The translations under genes and the position numbers were made by a program. Positions 1 through 64,000 of a stretch of 64,000 nucleotides of DNA are shown piece after piece. Source of the DNA: Littorina saxatilis. Lineage: Eukaryota > Mollusca > Gastropoda > Littorinimorpha > Littorinidae. Position 1 is the first letter of the stretch, and each line of letters begins with the position of its first letter. The DNA is taken from contig NC_090248.1 in the NCBI RefSeq assembly GCF_037325665.1, forward strand, positions 25,125,297 to 25,189,296, in the 5' to 3' direction. The notes below the pieces were generated by a model. That model saw only the letters and a program-made list of their open reading frames with translations. It was not told the DNA's origin and searched no databases.

Positions 1-330
1 AGAATGGGGAGGGGTGGTGGGAGAATAGGGAGGGATAGAAGGAAGCAGGGAAAGGGTGGGGGGATGCTGGGGAGGGGTAGTGGTACATTGGGTGGGGGTG
101 GTGGGCGTGAGAGAAGTGGAGGTAGGAGAAGGGTTGAGGGCAGCAAGTTGCTGTGCGGTTCGAAGACGCTGCGAGCGGCCGGCGCGACAGCCCCTTACGG
201 TTGGTGGTCTCTGCAGGATTCCCAGCTCCTTGAGATGGAGGTATAGAGGCCGTGGCAGGCGCAGTCTAGCAGCGTCGGTGGGACGTTAGTTGAGGGGGGA
301 ACCTATCGCCATAGTGAGAGAGGGGCGTGG
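1..330. other. G-rich unique/low-complexity sequence
   Basis: The first 130 bases are strongly purine and G biased, with many GGGG runs on the plus strand that could form G-quadruplexes. Short open frames here follow from the base bias and resemble no family I know. No gene is called. Confidence 0.5.

Positions 331-399
<69 letters not shown>
331..399. repeat. (GA)n microsatellite
   Basis: An almost pure run of about 34 GA dinucleotides. The serine/leucine-alternating frame on the minus strand is only the translation of this repeat. Confidence 0.95.
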
Positions 400-400
<1 letters not shown>

Positions 401-1043
401 CACGCAATTTACGACACCTAAGAATGTACTCTGAGGGTACATCTCGGGAGACAATCCCCTACCTATTGTATAAGCGGGCAGAACAGTGGGAAAAGGGCCA
501 ACTCACTCTGTGACTCATCGCACGCAGGCGCTGGTCAGAGTAGCTACAGCTGACTGAACAACAACAATAGTCCAGCAGGCTACCAACTATGTCCCTCTAT
601 AAGTCCTTGTAGAATCTTAATCCACCAATAACTCCCTAACCGTGTGTTTGACTGGTCCCAATTTTTGTAAGGACCGTCTCAGGAATGTATAGAACCTGTT
701 CACCAAGTTTGGTGACGATCGGTCTGTTCATTCTTGAGATCTATATGCGAACACAAACACACACACAAACAAACAAACACATCGACCGAATCCTATACAC
801 ACCCCTATACCGGGGGTGTAAAGACCATCCAAAAGTGGTCGTTAAAGACAGGTGGTCACAAAGGGAAGGTGAATGGCAGGTGGTCATAATGGGCAGGTTC
901 GACTGAACTCGAAGTTGTAGGGTAAATCAAGTGCTCTGTGAGATAGAAGAGTTGGAGATGGGTTAAGAGAGGGTTTTAATATTGGAGGTGGGGGGGGGGG
1001 GGGGGCACGCAAGATGTGAATGGTGTGGCAAAGAAAGGTTGTA

Positions 1044-1169
1044 CAGTGGTTCCTGCGATGTGAGGCTCCTCCGATGAGAGGACACCTCCCATGAAAGAAC
1101 ACCTCTTGCCTTCTATACCAGGACACTGTTGGCTGATCCCAAGGGTGTCCTTTCATGGCAGGTACCACT
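1044..1169. mobile_element. MITE, CAGTGGT-type ends, TA target site
   Basis: The left end reads CAGTGGTTCCTGCGATG after a TA. The right end, read on the minus strand, is TAGTGGTACCTGCCATG. It is therefore a 126-bp inverted-repeat element related to the copies at 31981-32157 and 43105-44448. No coding capacity is visible. A TA target suggests the Tc1/mariner/pogo class. Confidence 0.65.
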
Positions 1170-1707
1170 ACACGTCAATGGTTGGCAGCAATCAGTAGTA
1201 CATATTTTTGCTTGTTAGTTTTAATCTGAACTGAACAAAGGGGGGCTTAACGTCCTCACATGTAACTAGCCTATTAGTGACATGAATGTGATGACACACT
1301 GAACATTAAAGGCATAGAAAGCTGATGACTATTCACGCTAATTGCTTTACCCACAGCTGGAGACATGCTAAATTAAGTTCCCTGCAAGATATTGTGGTCT
1401 AGGACCCCTTAAATGTTGAGATATTTGAATTTTTATTTTGATCTAGATCGTCCTATTTATAGATTTGCCAACAGAGGTAACGTTGACGCAAGGGAAATAA
1501 CTCCGCGTCTTTGTTGACATCCTCACTTTTTCAGAGGCTAGAACAAGCTGTAATGCATGTATATGGTCCGTGCATTGCGACATATCGTCATTATATGGCC
1601 TTATGATGCATTTGACATCGATTGTGGGCAAACTACACATCGTAAACACGGGAGCGAGTTAGTAAGCCTTTAATTTGAATGAAAGAACTGTCTTTGTCTT
1701 CGTCCAG

Positions 1708-1902
1708 GGAGACTCCGGAGGCCCACTGGTGTGCAGCAAAAACGGGCGATACTACGTAGTGGGTATCGTGTCCTGGGGAGAAGACACCTGCGTTCTCAAG
1801 GGCTACCCCAACGTCGTCACCCGCGTTTCTGCCTACCGCAAGTGGATCGACTCCGTCATTGGCCAGAACAACTTCTACTACAACTACAACTATGTTGGTT
1901 AA
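1708..1902 (+). CDS. Trypsin-like serine protease, last coding exon
   Basis: A 64-residue open frame follows a good acceptor (CGTCCAG at 1701-1707) and ends in TAA. It starts with GDSGGPLVC, the nucleophile-serine block of S1 (chymotrypsin-fold) proteases; the serine is residue 3 of the exon. It continues with [11 protein letters not shown] and a [15 protein letters not shown] helix, the usual C-terminal end of this family. Exons carrying the catalytic His and Asp are not in the window, so the gene must start to the left or the exon is an orphan. It ends in an Asn/Tyr-rich tail ([11 protein letters not shown]). S1 proteases are usually secreted, but the signal peptide would lie upstream. Substrate preference cannot be read because the specificity-pocket aspartate would be in the preceding exon. 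Confidence 0.88.
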   Translation, partial: GDSGGPLVCSKNGRYYVVGIVSWGEDTCVLKGYPNVVTRVSAYRKWIDSVIGQNNFYYNYNYVG

Positions 1903-1958
1903 CTTGCATTTCATTTCTCACAACTTCTACTGCAACTTCAACTATGTTGGTTAACTTG
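1868..1958 (+). repeat. Tandem duplication of the protease 3' end
   Basis: The last coding bases and stop of the protease (about 1868-1908) recur almost unchanged at 1919-1958, including the block TATGTTGGTTAACTTG. The second copy lies in the 3' untranslated region. Confidence 0.8.
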
Positions 1959-2570
1959 AATGTTTGAAGTTCTTTCTATTCAGTAAGAACAGATAACGCT
2001 AAGTTTTGACTGCGTCTGGAAAGATTAACTGTCCATTAAGTACATTGGTTATTCTGTGTTAAGATTTATTGGACAAGAACTGCTGCAGTGGAACCCCTGT
2101 TGTCAAATGTAGACCTCCCCTTCTTTTATTACGATTTTCCCGTATTTTTTGTTTATAACATCTGCAAACTTTCCTTCATTATAATGTATCAATGTGCAGG
2201 AAATCCGTGACAAACATTGCATGGCAGAAATTCTGAAGGTTTTATTTCCGGACAAGATTTTTAACTTTTTGAAAGGTATTGATTATTAACCAGATTTAAA
2301 GTTCTGACAGTAACAGAATCTGAGTTTTAAGGAACCTTCTACCTTTAACCTTGATATGCCTTGAATAGGAATAGTTTCTCTTCTTCTTCTGCGTTTTTGG
2401 GCTGTGACACCCACGTACATTTGTAGGCGCGAGTGGGATTTTACGTGTATGGTGAGCTGTGATAAAGTATCTTTATTTTTAAATTTTCATATTTAGGAGT
2501 ATTCTTTGGCATTAAAAAAAAATTGAACAGACACTTAAAGAATGGACTGTAACGTTTTGTAAATATGAAA
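1959..2570. other. Intergenic sequence
   Basis: A+T-rich sequence with no recognisable gene. Bases 2378-2453 resemble, on the minus strand, the tail of the local SINEs: a CAGAAGAAGAAG end and a run like CATACACGTAAAATCCC. Confidence 0.5.
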
Positions 2571-2640
2571 GAGGGCTGATGTACTCACTATGAACGGGGG
2601 CTGATGTACTCACTATGAAAGGGGGCAGATGTAGTCAATA
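2565..2640. repeat. Short tandem repeat, three units of about 25 bp
   Basis: Three successive units share GGGCTGATGTACTCACTATGAA with small changes. Confidence 0.75.
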
Positions 2641-2764
2641 TTATAAGTATAAAGTATCCACTTTGGGGAAATGGTGGTCTCAAGCATTTGAAAGCACAGG
2701 TGTTAGTTGTGCCCAGATAATGCTTTAGTTCAAGGTACTGTTAATATCAATTGTTGACTTACCG

Positions 2765-3310
2765 TACTTTCGGGACTATAAGGCGCTTGTTATATAGGGC
2801 GCAACCCCCACTTTTGAGGTAAAATTGAGAAAAAACATCACATTAGGCGCTTCCGGTCTATAAGCCGCACATCAAAGGAAGAATACAGAGTGGAAATTAT
2901 TGTGCTCTGTGTGTGCGGCGAGATCCATTGTGATAGCTGGGTGGCCTTGTTTACAGACACTGACCTTCTTCCCCGGGGTCAATGACCCAGTTTTAGCTAT
3001 GAGAGGTCGTTCCCCTTTCATATCTGAGAGAGGAAACACTTCCTGCACCGGGGTCAGTGACCGAGTTTAACCTATGGGGCGGTCTCTTGATGTCTTGAGA
3101 GGAAACTTGGCCAGGGTAGTACATGTACCTAGTAGCTGAAACATGCATTATCACAAGTTGTTTGACTGGTACTCAGGCGGTCTCTTTGATGTCTGAGATG
3201 AAACTTGGCCAGGGATTTCTATTTTAACAACACATAGGGCGCTTCCTTCAATAAGCCGCAGGGGTCAAGATTGAGAAAAAAAAGTTGCGCCAGACTATAC
3301 ATGCCAAACA
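2765..3310. repeat. Dispersed repeat with ACTATAAGGCGC / ATAAGCCGCA blocks
   Basis: Blocks of the type GGACTATAAGGCGC and CTATAAGCCGCA occur at both ends, together with two AAACTTGGCCAGGG segments (near 3100 and 3205). The layout suggests a non-autonomous DNA transposon with an internal duplication. The exact ends could not be fixed. Confidence 0.5.
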
Positions 3311-3552
3311 GCATATTTATAGACCTCAAGGCTACAAGACAGACTTTTTAGTCAAATTAAACAAATTTACTTGTATCATTCTTTTTTTGTCTAGCAATAC
3401 GGTAACATTAGAATAATACAGTTTTAGGCAATATGCTGCCCATGCGATTGATAATACATGCGAGTAAAATGAACAGCATCAACAAGAATAACTACTTTTT
3501 TTTGGGGGGGGAGGGGGGGAAGAGGGGGGATAAGAAATTATAATTTTAGATA

Positions 3553-3720
3553 CAAAGTAGCAAGTTATACTTCCAGGGGCGACTACACATTTGAGAAAGC
3601 CTCTGAAATGAGAAATAAGCTGGGGATACATTAGAGTAGGATACAATGCAGCAAGTTATACTTACAAGGGACAACTAACCATTTGAGAAAGCCTATGTAA
3701 TGAGAAATAAACTGGGGATG
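3553..3720. repeat. Tandem duplication, two units of about 84 bp
   Basis: AGCAAGTTATACTT at 3559 and again near 3651, and AACTGGGGATG-type unit ends, show two diverged neighbouring copies. Confidence 0.8.
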
Positions 3721-4190
3721 AAATAAAGGAGAAAATGCTGTTGTTTAGAAATTGAAGGTGAACAATAAAGACTCAAGCAAGACAATTCTGTGGGTTTTAT
3801 GTTCTCTTTATTCATGTATAAATAAAACTATACATTATAACTACAGAATGGCGAGCACATCAAAATCTGTTCTGTCTGGCCACCTTCCACAGAACTTTGT
3901 ACATGTACATGATAAAAATGCAGTATGTTTCTGTAATAGTAAAATGTGTTCATGGCTGTTTACAGTTTACATCCAATCCTCTATTGTACACAAACACTCA
4001 CATCTTTTGCGCCATTCTTTCCTTGGAATGTCTGTGGGATACATACTGTGCGACCAACAGACACTGCCATGTCATTCATTCACTATGAAGTTGACTGCAC
4101 CATATGTACAGTCACTGACACTACACTCAACAAAGGCTACAGACACACAAGATATGACTAAAGGCACTCTGGGACAGGCTGAACTTCTTT
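3721..4190. other. Intergenic, no gene seen
   Basis: An open frame of 146 codons exists on the plus strand (3752-4192), but it resembles no family I know and its composition matches the A+T-rich flanks. I treat it as chance. Confidence 0.4.
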
Positions 4191-4850
4191 AACCCAGTGT
4201 GGGATTTTCAGTGGGGCGACCACCCCCAACCCAGCGCGTCCCCGGGTGGCGGATAGGGGAACGGACTTCAGATATGAAGACCAGCCGCCTGCGGCCGCGG
4301 ACCAAACTGGCAGCGTTTCCTACCAGGGTGGAGTGGGGTAGCAGGCGGCACTGCTACTCTCTTCGAAATGCTCCATCGCCCTTTGACGGGACTCATCTAA
4401 TGCGATTATGGGCGCATTAAAACCCTAGCTCCGGGTGGGATCCCGGCAAATCCTCCCCCCTGTGCTCTCAGGGTAGGACGTACGGGCCATGAGCTAAGGG
4501 TGAGGTAACCCCGACAGAAACCTCAAGTGCTGAAGATGGAGGTACTGGGCTGCACGGCGCACTCTAACAAACCATGGTACCACGCATCAACGCCAACCAT
4601 GACACCATCAGATAGAAGCGACACTCATGGCGCTCGCCCACTGAGGTCCCTCCAGGGTGAGGCAGCGCCGGGCTCCAAGCCTCAAAGGAGTCCAACCTCA
4701 GCTACTGGAGGTCCCTCTCGTCCGTCTTGCTGCGCCAGGGGACGGAGGAGGAATGCGACTGGTAGCACAACAACCACTTCAACATCCAAGAAGCGTCAAC
4801 CTTTTATGGTGATGCATTGGAATGCAGAAGGAGTCATGAACAAGAAGACT
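4190..4850 (+). mobile_element. LINE 5' fragment (5' UTR to start of endonuclease)
   Basis: G+C-rich sequence unlike its flanks. It resembles the 5' leader of non-LTR retrotransposons and ends in a frame with VMHWNAEGVMNKKT near 4807-4850. That is the typical opening of an apurinic endonuclease domain, with its catalytic Asn. The frame then leaves LINE-like sequence at a run beginning ACTAAAGGCACTG. No reverse transcriptase follows. LINE copies normally lose the 5' end, so a copy that keeps only the 5' end is unusual. Clade not assigned. Confidence 0.65.
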
Positions 4851-5505
4851 AAAGGCACTGAAATCAGTGTGGTCTACCATACCCTCTACCGTAGAAGTTT
4901 TCCTGTCATGGCAAAACAACCACTTTGGTCAACGCTCTATCCTGCAATTTCTGATTTTTGTTGTCTTTCTCTCATATCTGTGTATTGTGCGAGCTTGCCA
5001 TATAACTAAAAGCACTGTGGGCGGGGATGTAGCTCAGTCGGTAGCGCGCTGGATTTGTATCCAGTTGGCCGCTGTCAGCGTGAGTTCGAACCCACGTTCG
5101 GCGAGAGATTTATTTCTCAGAGTCAACTTTGTGTGCAGACTCTCCTCGGTGTCCGAATACCCCCCGTGTGTACACGCAAGCACAAGACCAAGTGCGCACA
5201 AAAAAGATCCTGTAATCCATGTCAGAGTTCGGTGGGTTATAGAAACACGAAAATACCCAGCATGCTTTCTCCGAAAGCGGCGTATGGCTGCCTAAATGGC
5301 GGGGTAAAAACGGTCATAGACGTAAAAGCCGTGGGACTTTCAGCCCATGAACGAACAAACAAACTAAAAGCACTTAAATAAGTGCGGTCTACCACATCGT
5401 CTACCGTAGAAGTTTTCCTGTCATGGCAAAACAACCACTTTTGTCCACATTTCATCCTGCAATTTCTCATTTGTTTTGCCTTTTTCTCTCAACCTTGAGT
5501 GAGCT
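4849..5505. repeat. Direct duplication of about 145 bp split by a SINE
   Basis: The segment at 4849-4998 (GTGTGGTCTACCATACC, TAGAAGTTTTCCTGTCATGG) recurs at 5362-5505. The SINE of 5017-5361 sits at the junction and has its own shorter target duplication. The tandem copy therefore probably pre-dates the SINE. Confidence 0.75.
5017..5361 (+). mobile_element. tRNA-headed SINE (head H1, tail T1)
   Basis: The head has tRNA A-box (TAGCTCAGTCGGTAGCG) and B-box (GAGTTCGAACCC) sequence. An anticodon-like TGT sits in the loop of CTGGATTTGTATCCAG. The body has a conserved GTAATCCATGTCAGAG block and the tail ends in ACGAACAAACAAAC. A 13-bp target duplication (AACTAAAAGCACT) is present at 5004-5016 and 5362-5374. 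The intact B box makes this the best-preserved head in the window. It is not a tRNA gene: no acceptor stem closes and the body runs on. Confidence 0.9.
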
Positions 5506-5706
5506 TGTCCATCCCTCTCCCATCTTGAGTCATAATGTAAATCCTTGCTCAAAGTTTACACATCCATATATACGAAGCCCCACAAGTCGGACTAAAAAAT
5601 GTAAAATCACCCTCTATAATTCATAACAACCGCCTTTATACAATGATCACTGTTGGTCTGTCCCTTGGGTGGTCGTTATTGACGGGTTCGACTGTAAATC
5701 AAAATG

Positions 5707-6536
5707 AAAATGTCAACAATTACACTGTACTTTAATTTTATGAGCAAACGCCGACCAGCGGCATACATTTTGACAAAGTCAGCAGTACATCACGTGCAAG
5801 CAAATTAAGGTGCTGCCGTAGAAGAATAGAATTAACAAAAAATACACTGGAAATCGTCGGTGAAATCGTGGGACGTAAGTGACTCTCAGCGCCAAGTCAC
5901 TTACGAGGTGCCACGATTTCATCGACAAAATGCTGAATTTATCAGTACAGCATGACCCTGTGATCAGGCTTTTTAACCCATTCTAGCCCTCCCCCCTTTA
6001 TGAGTGTCTATTACTTTTAGTATGTATGCCTGTGCCCTTGACATCATCCAACCACTTCTCTCCCCTTTCATTCATTTCCGTTCCTAGAGTTCCTTCCCCT
6101 TTTTGCGTGTTTCCCCTCCGTTTTCTTTCAAACCCTGTTCGTTCCGTGTTGCGTCTGCTTTTTGTTGTCTTTTGTGTTCTTTTCCTGATGAAGCTTCCAG
6201 AAGCGAAAATTCGTAATCGTCTTGTGTCGTCTTTGTATCGGTGAGTACAGTAATCCTTTGGTTTTTTAACTTCATTCTATCTCTGTTTAAAAAGCTTGGT
6301 ATCATAGTTTTTCCAAACTTTTCTTTCTTCACCTGGTTTTGACAGTCGCTGAGCATTTTTGAAGAGCTTACTACCTTCCAAAATGTCTGAATTAGGTAAA
6401 GGATACTAACATCGGAGTGAAGGTTTCCAGGGGCAACTATTCAACAACTGTTCCTACATCCAGTCCCATCTTCCAAAAAGCACATGACAGCCTTTGTCTC
6501 TAGCTATAACCCATAACTCTACTAAAACCGGCAGCA
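5707..6536. other. Region downstream of CCDC77 (3' UTR and intergenic)
   Basis: Follows the CCDC77 stop on the minus strand. An imperfect hairpin with GTGAAATCGTGG / CCACGATTTCATCGAC arms lies at 5856-5926. I could not place a clear AATAAA signal for CCDC77. Nothing else is recognised. Confidence 0.5.
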
Positions 6537-62376
<55,840 letters not shown>

Positions 62377-62399
62377 GTAAGTGTTATGGTTTGCTGGCC

Positions 62400-62512
62400 G
62401 TTTGAATGACTTGTATGTTTGTGTGTGTGTGCGTGTGTGTGTTTGAATGACTTGTATGTTTGTGTGTGTCTGTGTCTGTGGGTGTCTGTGTGTGTGTGTG
62501 TGACTGTGATGT
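62400..62512. repeat. (TG)n-rich simple repeat with duplicated unit
   Basis: GAATGACTTGTATGTTTGTG occurs twice, each time followed by TG repeats, right after KDM5 exon 30. Confidence 0.9.
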
Positions 62513-62610
62513 ACAAAAAATGGGTATAAACAGTGACTTTGAGAAAAAGACAAGAAAATGTATGTTAAAACTACACATAATTATCATACTATGCAGAGAC
62601 ACAAACTGAA

Positions 62611-62980
62611 ATTAAATTACATATTCTTACTCCGAATCACATATAGCATTGACGCAGTCAGAGATGCAAAGGTCTGAAAAATGCTACCCGTCTTAAAAAA
62701 TTTAAAGCGAAGCAACCCCACCACAAAAAGTGTAAACGTAGCCATGGTAATGACCATATACCCGGGGAGTTACCTCCCATTGGTGTATGCTACGTCACTA
62801 CCGCCACTCAACACGTGGCAACATCATACGGCTTTAAAGAAAACTAAAAAAACGTAAGCGGGGTCGGCGGGAGGGAATTCACTATGTGATTCGGGTAAGA
62901 CTATATTAATCAAATGAAAATTTACTTATAAAATTTTCGATTAAATTACATATTCTTACTCCGAATCACATATAGCAGAT
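62611..62980. repeat. Element bounded by a direct repeat with an inner inverted copy
   Basis: TTAAATTACATATTCTTACT with CCGAATCACATATAGCA occurs at both ends (about 62612 and 62941). A complement-like CTATGTGATTCGGGTAAGA lies at 62881. It may be a non-autonomous transposon. Confidence 0.6.
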
Positions 62981-64000
62981 AGCTTCAACAAGGCGGTTGG
63001 AAAGAAAAATCTAACTCACTCTAAAAAAAACCTGCCAGAAACTGGCCCGCTGCCAACAAGTCAGGAAGGGCCCAGTGGGAAAGAAAAATCTAACTCACTC
63101 TAAAACCCTTGCCAGGAACTGGCCCACTGCCGACAAGGCAGGAAAGGACCCGAGAACCATCCTGATTGACAGCCGCGATGTCTCTCAGGCAAAAGTTGCG
63201 AAAGACAACTTCAGAGAGCCAGTAAGCTGTGCCCAGCACTTCTTCCAATCTCCTGGACCGTAAAACGGCCCGGGAAGAGACCCAAGCCTTGGATTAAACC
63301 CGAGCCGAGTCGAGGGAAAGACAAGCTGCCCCCCCCCCCCCTTTCTATTGGAAGGAAATGCCAATGCCCTGGAACGATCCGTGCGTGCGTAAGTTTGTCC
63401 ACTCAGTGCTAAGAAGGACAAACCCTCACGGTGACCGAAAGACAATCATGCCAAAGTATGCAAACCTTGGGATGGAGTGAAGCTGCTTCCTAGTTCTATC
63501 TCCCTCTGCTTTTGCATGGATTGGTAGAGATTAACTTGCGGTCAGTTGGGTTTTCCGTTATACGGTTACGCCGACCACACTGTTGTGGCAAGCTGCTACC
63601 TTCTACCATCTCTGCCTTCTGAGGCAGGAAGTGGTAGAGGATTCTTCTGTCGGGTGGTTCTGGTTTCCAGTTCCTCCGACCATCTCTTTTCTGAGGGCAA
63701 CAGGACTGCCGGTTTACGGCATCCTTGTCAAGCTTACTCGACGGGAACGACGTCCAAAGATCACAGCCATGTTCTTTAATTGGCGTTTTCTGTCACAACC
63801 CATGAATACAATGAGTCCTTGTCTTGGTTAGACACGGACTCTAACGCAGAAAAGCAGTACGTTGTCACACTCCTGGTCATGCTTGGGTAAGCACTCGAAG
63901 CAAGTCATGCACCAGCAGGAGCCTACTTTTGGCTAACCGGATCGGAACAGGCTGTTTTCACAGCCTCGGTTCAGGGTGAGCGTTTCTTAAGGTTTAGGAA
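62981..64000. other. Unassigned sequence at the right edge
   Basis: GGAAAGAAAAATCTAACTCA occurs twice about 80 bp apart (from 62999 and 63078), showing a short tandem duplication. The rest is moderately G+C-rich and unlike normal intron sequence here, so it is probably an unrecognised transposon. No KDM5 exon or third PHD finger was found. Confidence 0.45.

Noticed and set aside
266-454. Ser/Leu-repeat protein on the minus strand
   Set aside because: It is the translation of a (GA)n microsatellite.
3752-4192. 146-codon frame as a gene
   Set aside because: No family resemblance, no splice context and base composition like the flanks.
5029-5100. A tRNA gene
   Set aside because: A and B boxes are present, but the sequence continues into a SINE body and tail with a target duplication; the acceptor stem does not close. 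The same holds for the heads at 15960, 40184, 57347, 14930-15007 and 60530-60603.

Overview
The window looks like nuclear DNA of a mollusc, most likely a caenogastropod snail. Evidence: a conserved animal gene pair with long GT-AG introns, 5S rRNA of animal type, several tRNA-headed SINE families, a DIRS-type retroelement and many short inverted-repeat transposons. The species call is an inference from repeat style and protein similarity; I could run no search.

Two host genes dominate and sit head to head. CCDC77 (coiled-coil, centrosome-associated family) is on the minus strand in 11 coding exons from 24198 down to 6537 and reads as a complete 510-residue protein. KDM5 (JmjC histone H3K4 demethylase, JARID1/lid family) is on the plus strand from 24710, with 30 coding exons and 1594 codons inside the window. 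It runs off the right edge before its third PHD finger. The start codons are only about 510 bases apart, so the pair probably shares a bidirectional promoter. From memory, human CCDC77 and KDM5A are also divergent neighbours, so this is an ancient linkage. A last exon of a trypsin-like serine protease lies at 1708-1902.

Layout: 1-1.9 kb, simple repeats and the protease tail; 1.9-6.5 kb, intergenic repeats including a LINE 5' fragment and a SINE; 6.5-24.2 kb, CCDC77 with introns full of nested transposons; 24.2-24.7 kb, shared promoter; 24.7-62.4 kb, KDM5; 62.4-64 kb, unresolved KDM5 intron or repeat sequence. One 200-base run of N lies at 22380-22579.

The most unusual object is a DIRS-like retroelement of about 7.1 kb (45281-52406) in KDM5 intron 22. 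It has near-identical inverted terminal repeats and a textbook internal complementary region. It also carries a 120-nt 5S rRNA sequence with an intact-looking closing stem, and a 1.7-kb G+C-rich higher-order array built from GGTCCGG/CCGGACC. Elsewhere there are nested DNA transposons with readable target duplications, SINEs that mix heads and tails, and a repeat family carrying paired DR1 nuclear-receptor-like motifs.
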